From Luteolibacter pohnpeiensis (GTDB lineage Bacteria > Verrucomicrobiota > Verrucomicrobiia > Verrucomicrobiales > Akkermansiaceae), in NCBI RefSeq assembly GCF_016595435.1, contig NZ_JAENIJ010000035.1, positions 1-33,141 on the forward strand: a stretch of DNA of 33,141 nucleotides. The letters run 5' to 3'. The notes under the pieces were generated by a model. It saw only the letters and a list, made by a program, of their open reading frames with translations. It was not told where the DNA came from and did not search any database. Positions 23,415 to 30,036 of the stretch are shown piece after piece (position 1 is the first letter of the stretch; each line of letters begins with the position of its first letter). A program made the translations under genes and the position numbers.

Positions 23415-23651
23415 ATGACCCCACCCAGCCAATGCGACTTGATCTTGGAAGCCTTGCAAAACGCGGACGGCGAGTGGGTTTCCATGCCAACCCTCGCCGC
23501 CGCCAGCCGCTCCCTAAATATCCATTCACGAATCGCAAATCTTCGCGATCGCGGATTCCAAATCGAGAACCGCACCGAACAGGAAAACCGGGCCGTGCAT
23601 TCCTTTTACCGCCTCATCACACCCGCCACTCCATCAAACGCCACCCCATGA
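23415..23651 (+). CDS. Winged-helix DNA-binding domain protein
   Basis: 78 aa. The pattern CDLILEALQNADGEWVSMPTLAAASRSLNIHSRIANLRDRGFQIENR (about 7-53) is a winged helix of the type found in small phage proteins: helix, short loop, 'N-I-H-S-R-I-A-N-L-R-x-R-G' recognition helix and a wing ending in the final strand SFYRLI. It overlaps the following MarR-like gene by four bases. Probably a regulator of early or replication genes. Confidence 0.6.
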   Translation: MTPPSQCDLILEALQNADGEWVSMPTLAAASRSLNIHSRIANLRDRGFQIENRTEQENRAVHSFYRLITPATPSNATP

Positions 23652-23956
23652 AAATCAACCAGCTCGTCAATCAATTGGTCGTTGCCCGCCGCCTGAAACT
23701 TAGCATCACAAGTTTAGCCATTCTGTCCTATCTCTATGAGAACAACGAACAGAAAGTCGGCGTCATTGCCGCCCATCTTGGGATTCACACCGCCGCTCTA
23801 ACAGGCATGGCGGAGTCATTGGAAAATCTCGGTTTCGCCGTGCGGAAACACGGCAAGAGCGATCGCCGGACCGTGTGGCTTTCCATCACTTATTCCGGTT
23901 TCGCCGCCATGGAGGAAATCACCGAAGCAGGGAAAGCACAACTCGCGACCGCCTAA
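23648..23956 (+). CDS. MarR-like winged-helix regulator
   Basis: 102 aa. Helices LSITSLAILSYLYENNEQKVGVIAAHLGIHTAALTGMAESLENLGFAVRKHGKSDRRTVWLSITYSGFAAM match the MarR fold: a 'V..A..L' helix, recognition helix TAALTGMAESLE, and the wing with the conserved DRR motif (KSDRRTVWLSIT). The family normally acts as dimeric repressors. The frame extends upstream to 23432, but that part overlaps the preceding gene; the ATG at 23648 gives an ATGA overlap with its stop and is the start used here. Confidence 0.7.
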   Translation: MKINQLVNQLVVARRLKLSITSLAILSYLYENNEQKVGVIAAHLGIHTAALTGMAESLENLGFAVRKHGKSDRRTVWLSITYSGFAAMEEITEAGKAQLATA

Positions 23957-23959
23957 GTT

Positions 23960-24154
23960 ATGGATGCCACAGAAACCACCGCCGTCTGGCAAGCTCTCAC
24001 TCTGGCATCTCACAGCGTAGCGAATGCGATCTCACACGAATTCAAAAACCAACCCACCCAGGAAGACTTACGCAAAGCCCTTCAATTAGCCGATCAAGCC
24101 CGCGCTGGCCTTATCGCCATTCTCACCAAACCAACCGCCAACAATGAATTCTAA
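23960..24154 (+). CDS. Small helical early protein, unknown function
   Basis: 64 aa, helical, with helices near 5-28 and 33-56 and the C-terminus TKPTANNEF. The last ten codons and the next start lie in a 26-bp repeat that recurs at the end of the following gene. Overlaps the next gene by 11 bases. Confidence 0.5.
   Translation: MDATETTAVWQALTLASHSVANAISHEFKNQPTQEDLRKALQLADQARAGLIAILTKPTANNEF
24125..24150 (+). repeat. 26-bp direct repeat bounding a single-gene cassette, copy 1
   Basis: The sequence ACCAAACCAACCGCCAACAA and the six bases after it, TGAATT, recur at 24357-24382 without mismatch. In both places the repeat codes for the end TKPTANNEF of the upstream gene and for the start codon of the next gene. 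Confidence 0.8.
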
Positions 24155-24386
24155 TCCGCTCTGCATACATTGCCAGCACCACGCACTTGATCTGTTTGGC
24201 TATCACTTGTGTGTCCGGAGAAGTATCGAAAAGCTAGATTTAGTTAGCGGTCAGGTCCGCGTCATGGGCGTGCTCAATTGTAAGTCTGAGCGCTCTCGGT
24301 GGGATTTCGAGGTCCGCAGAAAATGCGGAAGGAAAGGCAAATTCTTTGTGCCGAAAACCAAACCAACCGCCAACAATGAATTTTAA
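24144..24386 (+). CDS. Small Cys-rich phage protein (probable metal-binding)
   Basis: 80 aa. The pattern C-I-H-C (7-10), LCVRR, LDLVSGQVRV, NCKSERS and C-G-R-K-G-K-F-F (about 61-68) is one I have seen in many small phage proteins, where the last part reads CGPEGKFFEP. Three or four Cys probably bind zinc. The function is not known. It lies between two 26-bp direct repeats, so it can be lost by one recombination event without harm to its neighbours. Confidence 0.6.
   Translation: MNSNPLCIHCQHHALDLFGYHLCVRRSIEKLDLVSGQVRVMGVLNCKSERSRWDFEVRRKCGRKGKFFVPKTKPTANNEF
24357..24382 (+). repeat. 26-bp direct repeat bounding a single-gene cassette, copy 2
   Basis: Exact copy of 24125-24150, 232 bases downstream, in the same reading frame relation to both flanking genes. 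Confidence 0.8.
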
Positions 24387-24603
24387 GCGTCTTATCTCTA
24401 AAACGATCGGCTGGGCCATGCTCTACACAATGGGAGGCGGGATGCTTTGGCTGTATTTTAAAGACGGCATTCTGAAGGGGTTCGCTTTGCTCATTTTCGC
24501 TCTGATCCTTTTCGTTGTCGTCTTCGGCGCTGTAGCTCTCGCCGTCCGCCTCATCCTCGGCCCGTTCCGTTCATCAAAGGATAAATCTTCGCCTGAAAAC
24601 TAA
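24376..24603 (+). CDS. Small membrane protein with two membrane segments
   Basis: 75 aa from the ATG at 24376, which lies in the second 26-bp repeat and overlaps the previous gene. Two hydrophobic stretches are seen: about 12-27 (AMLYTMGGGMLWLYF) and 33-58 (FALLIFALILFVVVFGAVALAVRLIL), with a basic N-terminus and a polar C-terminus. The open frame starts ten codons further upstream, but that start lies inside the preceding gene. Function unknown; an early membrane protein could affect superinfection or host physiology. Confidence 0.5.
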   Translation: MNFKRLISKTIGWAMLYTMGGGMLWLYFKDGILKGFALLIFALILFVVVFGAVALAVRLILGPFRSSKDKSSPEN

Positions 24604-24634
24604 ACTCGAAAAATCACCAAGTAACTAAAACGCC

Positions 24635-25159
24635 ATGATCAAAACACGTAAAATCCGCCCTGAAGATAAACCGCCATTCCTTGCAGTGTGCGAATCATCC
24701 AATGGTCACTTATTGACCTTAGCCGTCACCGAACACAACAACGGAATCGAGCTAGTTGGAACCATCATCCATGGTTACAATTACGATGATCTAAAAGCCG
24801 GGGTAACTCGGTCATTCTTCCCTTATGGTGAGTGGGAAGTTTTAGTGTCAACGATAAGTCCTGGAGAAGCTGAGCCGGAAGAAAGGCGGTTCAACGCCTA
24901 CCGCATCAACGACGACGTGATCGCCGCGCAAAACCGGGCAGAAGCGATCGAAGTTTGGAAGACAGGATACGGTGAAGAATGGGACAAAGACGAAGAAATC
25001 ATCGTCCTGAGTTCAGAGGATAAATTGGTCGGACCGGATGGTGACGAATTGACCGTGGAGTTTGTTTTACCACGGACCACCGCTGCGGGCTTCCTCGGAA
25101 CTTTCATTGAAGAGCTATTCGCCTGCTACGACGCACCCCTTGTAACGCCTGAAAACTGA
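24635..25159 (+). CDS. Early protein of unknown function
   Basis: 174 aa, acidic overall, no membrane segment. The first 70 residues contain beta-like segments (FLAVCESSNGHLLTLAVTEHNNGIELVGTIIHGYNYDD). Then come an acidic stretch and a C-terminal part ending in GTFIEELFACYDAP. The leader AACTAAAACGCCATG (24623-24637) is repeated before the 25689 gene. No family recognised. Confidence 0.5.
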   Translation: MIKTRKIRPEDKPPFLAVCESSNGHLLTLAVTEHNNGIELVGTIIHGYNYDDLKAGVTRSFFPYGEWEVLVSTISPGEAEPEERRFNAYRINDDVIAAQNRAEAIEVWKTGYGEEWDKDEEIIVLSSEDKLVGPDGDELTVEFVLPRTTAAGFLGTFIEELFACYDAPLVTPEN

Positions 25160-25168
25160 ACACTGAAA
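25149..25168 (+). repeat. 20-bp leader repeat, copy 2
   Basis: Identical to 23382-23401. It overlaps the end of the 24635 gene and precedes the start at 25189. Confidence 0.7.
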
Positions 25169-25188
25169 ACCAGCAAACTAATACCAAA

Positions 25189-25650
25189 ATGCAACCCATC
25201 AACCACCCCCTTTGCAACACCACGCTTGAACGTCCGGAAGGCTGGACGGAAGAGCAATGCAATCCGTTACCCGTCCGCCGTGGCGACGGGATCATGACGA
25301 GCTACTGGAAACCTAGTGAATACGAAATCGCCCTTCTGTCGTCGGGCGGGAGTATCGCACTTGCTGTCACAGGCGGGCATCCTCCGGTTATTCTCACAGC
25401 TGTTCCTGGTGGAGTCCGCGCCACTACAAAGGAAGCTGATTCCGCCGACCGAATCAACACGGTCACCGTGGCATGTGCGGACCAAATCGAGCTTGGCGGC
25501 ATCAAAAGCCACGAACTGCCAATCGTCCTCGGCAAGCTCGCAGCGGTGCTTTCATCCCACACCGGCACCCCTTTGAAGGTCGTTTTGCACATGGTCGAAA
25601 CTGCCGCCCGAAGATTATCAAATGCCATTCGCGAAGGTGCGAAAAAGTAA
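25189..25650 (+). CDS. Phage accessory protein (cassette type), unknown function
   Basis: 153 aa. The central stretch SYWKPSEYEIALLSSGGSIALAVTGGHPPVIL (about 38-69) is of a kind I remember from small phage proteins, where 'W.P...E...L..GG.+.L.V.G..HPPV' recurs. The rest contains a beta part and a C-terminal helix (PIVLGKLAAVLSSHTGTPLKVVLHMVETAARRLSNAI). Likely part of the early accessory set; the biochemical role is unknown. Confidence 0.5.
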   Translation: MQPINHPLCNTTLERPEGWTEEQCNPLPVRRGDGIMTSYWKPSEYEIALLSSGGSIALAVTGGHPPVILTAVPGGVRATTKEADSADRINTVTVACADQIELGGIKSHELPIVLGKLAAVLSSHTGTPLKVVLHMVETAARRLSNAIREGAKK

Positions 25651-25688
25651 CCCAATCCAAAACCAGCAAACAACTAAAACGCCATGTC

Positions 25689-25985
25689 ATGCAACCCACC
25701 ACAGACCGCGAGCTTATCGACTTCACACCAAGCGACTGGACCGTCGTTTGGCACCCCAAGAAAAACCTTTGGGAGCTTCATTTCCACAATCGCTGCCAGG
25801 ATCGCAAAGCGGGGGAGGAAGGACGCAAAAACCTGCAAGCCAAGTGCGATCTATTCAATCGAACCGCTGCCAAACCACGCCGCCCTGTCGAGTGCGGAGC
25901 TGATGCCGTTGACCCGCACCGCTGGGTTTCCACCCTCCGCCCTGAAGGGCCGGAGCTTCCGGGAATCAACAGTCCTGCCGAGTGA
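25689..25985 (+). CDS. Small early protein, unknown function
   Basis: 98 aa, rich in Trp, Arg, Pro and Cys (SDWTVVWHPKKNLWELHFHNRCQDRK). The start at 25689 begins within five bases of an alternative ATG (25684) in another frame; the latter frame belongs to the DnaA-like gene only near its far end, so I take 25689. A repeated leader (AACTAAAACGCCATG) precedes it. The gene ends one base before the DnaA-like start. No family recognised. Confidence 0.5.
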   Translation: MQPTTDRELIDFTPSDWTVVWHPKKNLWELHFHNRCQDRKAGEEGRKNLQAKCDLFNRTAAKPRRPVECGADAVDPHRWVSTLRPEGPELPGINSPAE

Positions 25986-25986
25986 T

Positions 25987-26313
25987 TTGAAGTATCATGT
26001 TTCGGCGCGGTTAGATCGCCTCATTGACGCCGCCTCAGAATTCACCGGATTTTCGCGTGAGGATCTTTTATCCACTCGCCGCCCGGACCGGTTAGCGCGC
26101 ACCCGCTGGGCCATCTGGTCCATTCTGCGCGCCGATGATTGGACGCTTCGAGAAATCGGGAACGCATTCAACCGGGACCACGGCGCGGTCATCCACGGCC
26201 TGCGCCGGGCCGCATTCATCGCCGGGCGGGAACCTCAGTTTGCCGCGCTCATGCGTCATTTAAAAATGACGATTCGCCAACCCCTCCGCGAAGCTCAAAC
26301 CGCCACCCTTTGA
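25987..26313 (+). CDS. Stand-alone DnaA domain IV (DNA-binding) protein
   Basis: 108 aa. Residues about 18-80 match the C-terminal DNA-binding domain of DnaA: TGFSREDLLSTRRPDRLARTRWAIWSILR, then DWTLREIGNAFNRDHGAVIHGLRRA, in which DHGAVIHG corresponds to the DHTTVIHA signature that reads DnaA boxes. There is no AAA+ ATPase part, so it cannot open an origin by itself. It may bind DnaA boxes to compete with host DnaA or mark a phage site. Start: TTG at 25987, one base after the previous stop. A longer start (ATG 25903) would overlap the preceding gene by 83 bases, so the exact start is uncertain. Confidence 0.65.
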   Translation: MKYHVSARLDRLIDAASEFTGFSREDLLSTRRPDRLARTRWAIWSILRADDWTLREIGNAFNRDHGAVIHGLRRAAFIAGREPQFAALMRHLKMTIRQPLREAQTATL

Positions 26314-26316
26314 CCT

Positions 26317-26619
26317 ATGCCACCCAAAGCAAATTCTGAAGAGCTGCAAGGGCAAACGCACCTCGTTCGCGCCGTCGCTGCAACGCTGGAAATCAAAGTC
26401 CCTAATGCGAAGGAAATTCGCTTCCGGGCGGCATTGCTGCGCAAGGCAGTTTCCGAACTCTCCCAGGTAAAGCCTAGCCTGCTGATCCGGCTCTATGAAT
26501 CGGCATGCAAGGTCGATTTCCCGGACCCTGAAATCATCGCGTTCCGTGAAGCCTGCCAAACTCATCTTGGCCGTCACCTGGAACTTTCCGCACACCGCCA
26601 AACACAAAGCCAACCATGA
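26317..26619 (+). CDS. Small early protein, unknown function
   Basis: 100 aa, helical and charged: AKEIRFRAALLRKAVSELSQVKPSLLIRLYESA. It could be a small DNA-binding or adaptor protein. It lies three bases after the DnaA-like gene and overlaps the next gene (ATGA). No family recognised. Confidence 0.5.
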   Translation: MPPKANSEELQGQTHLVRAVAATLEIKVPNAKEIRFRAALLRKAVSELSQVKPSLLIRLYESACKVDFPDPEIIAFREACQTHLGRHLELSAHRQTQSQP

Positions 26620-26927
26620 GTGAAATTCTCGATAATCTAACATTCTGGCTCATCGCCGCCGTCGCATTGGGCACGGGTTCATTCATCACCATGATTGTAT
26701 TCCGCTTCCACATCATCCCGGAACGCTACGTCGCACGTCATGCAGGCGACGCACCCACCATCGCGCTACCCATCGCCGTAGAGTCGCCCCTGGATCAACA
26801 GCCCATCCGCCGCCGCAATGACGCACCAGTCATCACTCTATCAATCGCCGCCGCACCGCCGCTGCCGGACAACGGCCTCCGCCGCGTTCACAGCTCAAAC
26901 CAATCAAGTCACGATGCCAACCACTGA
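26616..26927 (+). CDS. Membrane protein with one segment and a disordered tail
   Basis: 103 aa. Residues about 8-30 (LTFWLIAAVALGTGSFITMIVF) form a membrane segment. The rest is Pro/Ala/Arg-rich and probably disordered, with two repeated stretches (DAPTIALPIAVESPL and DAPVITLSIAAAPPL). This points to an internal duplication. Function unknown. Its stop overlaps the next gene by 14 bases. Confidence 0.5.
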   Translation: MSEILDNLTFWLIAAVALGTGSFITMIVFRFHIIPERYVARHAGDAPTIALPIAVESPLDQQPIRRRNDAPVITLSIAAAPPLPDNGLRRVHSSNQSSHDANH

Positions 26928-27237
26928 AAAAGAAATCGCCTCCAAAGTGGCGGAAGTTATCAAGCACGTTTCCGCTAGTTATGGCGTGGATCCAAAGGAC
27001 GTTTTTCAGGGTGGCAGGAAAGGCCAGCTAGTCCGTCATGCGCGGATCGCCACTTGGCATTGTCTTGTCGTTGCTGGCGTCCCCACATGGCAAATCTCCC
27101 TCGCATTCCGATGCAGCAATCAGGGGAATGTTTCCAGCTCAATTAGCATCGGGAGGCAACTTTTGAAGTGTAACCCACAATATCAAATTGCCACGGCACG
27201 TTATATCAAACCGGCGGCGACTTCACCCGCTCATTGA
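26914..27237 (+). CDS. Second DnaA domain IV-like protein (divergent)
   Basis: 107 aa from ATG 26914. Residues about 14-88 follow the DnaA domain IV outline: VSASYGVDPKDVFQGGRKGQLVRHARIATWHCLVVAGVPTWQISLAFRCSNQGNVSSSI. The signature helix is degenerate (CSNQGNVSS in place of the DHTTV form), so its sequence specificity may differ. Together with 25987-26313 it makes two such proteins in one early operon. The open frame extends upstream inside the membrane-protein gene; I reject that part. Confidence 0.55.
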   Translation: MPTTEKEIASKVAEVIKHVSASYGVDPKDVFQGGRKGQLVRHARIATWHCLVVAGVPTWQISLAFRCSNQGNVSSSISIGRQLLKCNPQYQIATARYIKPAATSPAH

Positions 27238-27263
27238 CCCATTGTTTTCCTTCCATTCATTCC

Positions 27264-28028
27264 ATGTCAAAGACTCTAACCAAACCCAAATCTGCAACCA
27301 CGCGGAAGGTAAAACAGCCGCCGGTGATTCAAGAAATCATCACAATTTCCCATGACCTACGCGAACACCTCCGCAAGTCATGTTTCGATGCGGTCCGCAT
27401 CGGCGCGCGCTTGCTCGTTCTTCACAAACTAACCGGTGAAAATGAGACGCCCGGCGGATTCCGCGCAGCACTGGACGCACTGGAAGGTGAAGCGATACCG
27501 CGCAGCACCGCTTACCGTTGGATCAATGCTGCCGCCGCGTTGCTAGGTAAACATTTCGAGGCGGATGAGTTAGCAGAAATTGAACTTCCCGAACCCGGAA
27601 GCCCGGCCTGGATCAAATTAGAATCCTCCATGGAAATCGCGTGCCGTGGAATGTCCGTTCGCAGGCTCACCATTGGTAGCGCAACCAACGGCGACGAAGC
27701 GCGGCTGGATAAACTTATTACCAGCGCCGAAGACGGCGACAGCGACGCCGAAGCTATGTTGGAAAAAGTCGCCAGCGGAGAACTAACACTTGTGCAAGCA
27801 ATCCGCGCCAACGCGGGCCGCAAAACAACCAAGGGGAAGAACCGCAAAGATCCGATCTATTTAGATATAGATGGCAGAACGGGCGAGCCGCGCGGCCTGT
27901 TCTGCAAATCGCTTATCACACTGAGCAACACATTCAACCGGTGGGACAGCATCGACGAAATCGCCCGCGAAAAAGCCCGATCCGCCTGGAAGTCCCTGGT
28001 CGCTCAATTGCCGAAAGATTTGAGATAA
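27264..28028 (+). CDS. Early regulatory or replication-associated protein (DUF3102-like pattern)
   Basis: 254 aa from ATG 27264; a TTG at 27234 is possible, since it overlaps the previous stop. The first third (DLREHLRKSCFDAVRIGARLLVLHKLTGENE...) and a helix-turn-helix-like stretch (GEAIPRSTAYRWINAAAALL) recall DUF3102-type proteins, which carry an N-terminal helical domain and an HTH. The middle (AEDGDSDAEAMLEKVASGELTLVQAIRANAGRK) looks like a helical linker with a basic end. The C-terminus (FNRWDSIDEIAREKARSAWKSLVAQ) is helical too. It may bind DNA in phage regulation or replication; the assignment is weak. Confidence 0.5.
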   Translation: MSKTLTKPKSATTRKVKQPPVIQEIITISHDLREHLRKSCFDAVRIGARLLVLHKLTGENETPGGFRAALDALEGEAIPRSTAYRWINAAAALLGKHFEADELAEIELPEPGSPAWIKLESSMEIACRGMSVRRLTIGSATNGDEARLDKLITSAEDGDSDAEAMLEKVASGELTLVQAIRANAGRKTTKGKNRKDPIYLDIDGRTGEPRGLFCKSLITLSNTFNRWDSIDEIAREKARSAWKSLVAQLPKDLR

Positions 28029-28044
28029 TAAAACTGAAAATATC

Positions 28045-28362
28045 ATGGACCCTATATCACCAAATCAAGAATCAACCGACGCCCCACAATGGGCAGTTAT
28101 CGAACTGATGGGCCACGTTCGTTACGGCGGACTTGTCAGCAAAGATAATCAATTCGGAACCGCTTTACTTAGAGTCGAGGTTCCTCAGCACGACGGGAGT
28201 TTTGTTTCTCAACTCGTCAATCCGTCAAGCCTCTATCGGGTGACGATCTGTTCTGAAGACATTGCACGTCAAGCGGCATTGGCTGGCAACTTTACCCCTT
28301 TGAATGCCTGGGACGTCCGGCACCTGCTGCCGAAATCCATGCAGCCAGACTTAGGCTACTAA
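28045..28362 (+). CDS. Small conserved-type phage accessory protein, unknown function
   Basis: 105 aa. The pattern WAVIELMGHVRYGGLVS...FGTALLRVEVP...SQLVNPSSLYRVTICSEDIARQAA is one I remember from phage accessory proteins that read 'ELMG..R.AG.+.E...G..+ +++P......+.+.+++Y.+TP..E..A+..A'. It probably folds as a small beta barrel. Function not known. Confidence 0.55.
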   Translation: MDPISPNQESTDAPQWAVIELMGHVRYGGLVSKDNQFGTALLRVEVPQHDGSFVSQLVNPSSLYRVTICSEDIARQAALAGNFTPLNAWDVRHLLPKSMQPDLGY

Positions 28363-28381
28363 AAGTCAAAATCTACCAATC

Positions 28382-28660
28382 ATGAAGAGACGCACCGTCA
28401 AAATTACCCGCCAGCTCACGATGGCGAAATCAATCGTTGTCGAAATCCCCGAAGGCATCAGCAACGACGAGCTAAAATCCTGCCTCTACGACCGATGCCA
28501 AACCTACGACGAGCTGGAAACGGAAACAAGTGTCCACGACATGAACGAAGAGAATGAACAAATCGAAGTCGAGGACACAAAGGAACCGGCTTCCGTCGGC
28601 TTTCGGGTGACAGATCCCGATTGGTTCGAAGCTATGAGGGAGGACGAAATCGTCAGTTAA
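28382..28660 (+). CDS. Small acidic early protein, unknown function
   Basis: 92 aa. A basic N-terminus with KRRTVKITRQLTMAKSIVVEIPEGISN is followed by a very acidic second half (EENEQIEVEDTKEP). Such acidic phage proteins sometimes mimic DNA or bind host enzymes, but nothing specific supports that here. No family recognised. Confidence 0.5.
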   Translation: MKRRTVKITRQLTMAKSIVVEIPEGISNDELKSCLYDRCQTYDELETETSVHDMNEENEQIEVEDTKEPASVGFRVTDPDWFEAMREDEIVS

Positions 28661-28665
28661 ACGCA

Positions 28666-28947
28666 ATGAATTCCATTCCAACCCGCATCGTCACGATTAC
28701 CGCTGCCCGCACTTATGTTGCGCAGCACACCATCGAGATTCCGGATTTCTGCCGAAACGATCGGTTGCGCGGTATCGTCGCGAACGGGGGAGCGACCGCC
28801 CGCTTGCTTTCGGAGCGGATGGTTTTTGGCCGCATCATCGGCACCGGCCTTGCGCAATGTTTGGTTTCCGACTCCGACGCCAGTCCCGCCGATTTCCCCC
28901 TCTCTGATCTCGCCGCCCATCTCCGCAAGGACGGCTTCAAGTTCTGA
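28666..28947 (+). CDS. Small early protein, unknown function
   Basis: 93 aa from ATG 28666. A longer TTG start at 28621 lies inside the preceding gene and is not preferred. It has beta-rich N-terminal segments (IPTRIVTITAARTYVAQHTIEIPDFC) and a helical end (DLAAHLRKDGFKF). No family recognised. Confidence 0.5.
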   Translation: MNSIPTRIVTITAARTYVAQHTIEIPDFCRNDRLRGIVANGGATARLLSERMVFGRIIGTGLAQCLVSDSDASPADFPLSDLAAHLRKDGFKF

Positions 28948-28973
28948 CTGACCGAATTAACCCTGCCAATCCA

Positions 28974-29444
28974 ATGAAGCTGACACTCGAAGCACCAATC
29001 AAACCCGCTATCCGATACCGGAAAATCTACGTCGCCAGTTCGTGGCGCAATCCACACCAAGCAGCCGTCGTCGAAGCCCTTCAAAAGGCTGGCCACTTGG
29101 TCTATGATTTCAAGAACCCCCGACCGGGCAATACTGGATTCTCATGGTCGGAGATTGATCCGAACTGGCTCAACTGGACCGCTGACGAATACGTCGCCGC
29201 TCTCGATCATCCGATCGCCAAGGCGGGTTTCGCTTCGGATATGAACGCCATGAAGTGGGCGGACACGTTCCTCTTGGTTCTGCCGTGCGGTCGATCCGCG
29301 CACCTTGAACTCGGCTGGGCGGCGGGAGCGGGCAAGCAAACGCTGGTGCTCACCTGCGACGGACAGGAGCCGGAACTGATGGCGAAGATGTGCGACCACA
29401 TCTGCACCTCTCTCCAGCAAGCCATGGACATTCTCGCCGGATGA
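28974..29444 (+). CDS. Nucleoside 2-deoxyribosyltransferase-like protein
   Basis: 156 aa. The sequence IYVASSWRNPHQAAVVEALQKAGHLVYDFKNP (18-49), a conserved Asp at 89 and 97 (SDMNAMKWADTFLLVLPCGRSAHLELGWA, 88-116) and Glu112 follow the outline of nucleoside 2-deoxyribosyltransferase-fold proteins: a Rossmann-like N-terminus, 'D...W.+AD..+L..P.G.SAH.E.G' in the middle and a nucleotide-binding end. These exchange bases on deoxyribosides, and some family members act on NAD-related or modified nucleotides. In a phage it could act in nucleotide salvage, base modification or counter-defence. The substrate cannot be read from the sequence. Confidence 0.65.
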   Translation: MKLTLEAPIKPAIRYRKIYVASSWRNPHQAAVVEALQKAGHLVYDFKNPRPGNTGFSWSEIDPNWLNWTADEYVAALDHPIAKAGFASDMNAMKWADTFLLVLPCGRSAHLELGWAAGAGKQTLVLTCDGQEPELMAKMCDHICTSLQQAMDILAG

Positions 29445-29709
29445 GGAAATCGAACCACTGATTCAACAACGCCTTTCGTTTATGTCGCCCATGCCGAAAA
29501 AAATCAAAACGTCGCCGCAAAAGTTCTTTCACGCTGTCATGCCGCGATGAGTCCCGAACCTGCTTCGTAATCAATGGTAAGATTTTGGACGAGTTCGCCG
29601 ACCAAATCGCAAAGCCGTTCCTTGAGTTGCGGAAGGATGAAGCACGCGCCGAAAAGACAAAGCCGCATCAACTCATTATCCGGATCAACTTTCCTTAAAT
29701 CCTCCACTC
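29445..29709 (+). other. Short region with a possible broken gene
   Basis: 265 bases with no intact gene. In one frame ATG 29491 opens a 19-codon start (MPKKIKTSPQKFFHAVMPR) that stops at TGA 29548. In another frame the same protein-like stretch continues to 29698. See the pseudogene entry. Confidence 0.5.
29491..29698 (+). pseudogene. Small gene with an apparent +1 frameshift
   Basis: ATG 29491 starts MPKKIKTSPQKFFHAVMPR, which ends at TGA 29548-29550. From 29546 on, in the +1 frame, the reading continues as DESRTCFVINGKILDEFADQ and ends at TAA 29696-29698. Joined, the two parts form one plausible protein of about 68 residues. The site CGA TGA G could allow a +1 slip like that in prfB, but it may also be a single-base mutation or a sequencing error. 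No family recognised. Confidence 0.4.
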
Positions 29710-30036
29710 ATGACCAACTTTCTTGATGGCCCCGCCGCCGGGCAAGTTCTGATGCTCTCACGCGCGCCGCGCTTCCTGCGCGTGGTCCAGTGCGGCTTGA
29801 AGTTTGATGCGTTGGATAGCGTCCACGACACACCGCGCGAAAACGAAAAAATCCATGTCTATCAACTCGTCGGCCAACCTGGAGGAATATTCATTTCCGC
29901 ACGGGGCGGACGCGGCGGCGCCGCCACGGTGGCGACCTATAAATTGACCAGCCATCAACCGGAGGATGAGGAAGTGCGGGGGACCGATGATTGGAGAGAC
30001 TGGACCGAATTAAACATCCACCTGTTGGAAGAATGA
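29710..30036 (+). CDS. Phage accessory protein before the transposase, unknown function
   Basis: 108 aa with the start MTNFLDGPAAGQVLMLSRAPRFLRVV, a pattern I remember from several phage accessory proteins ('FLDGPA.G..L.L.R.P..LRVV'). The centre is Gly-rich (GGIFISARGGRGGAATVATYKL) and the end is acidic (EVRGTDDWRDWTEL). Its stop overlaps the transposase start as ATGA, so it is translated with it. Function unknown; co-translation suggests involvement with transposition or replication. Confidence 0.55.
   Translation: MTNFLDGPAAGQVLMLSRAPRFLRVVQCGLKFDALDSVHDTPRENEKIHVYQLVGQPGGIFISARGGRGGAATVATYKLTSHQPEDEEVRGTDDWRDWTELNIHLLEE

Noticed and set aside
25684..25986. N-terminal extension of the first DnaA-like gene from ATG 25684
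   Set aside because: This part is low in ordered sequence and overlaps the gene at 25689 in another frame; the DnaA-like similarity begins only after 25987.
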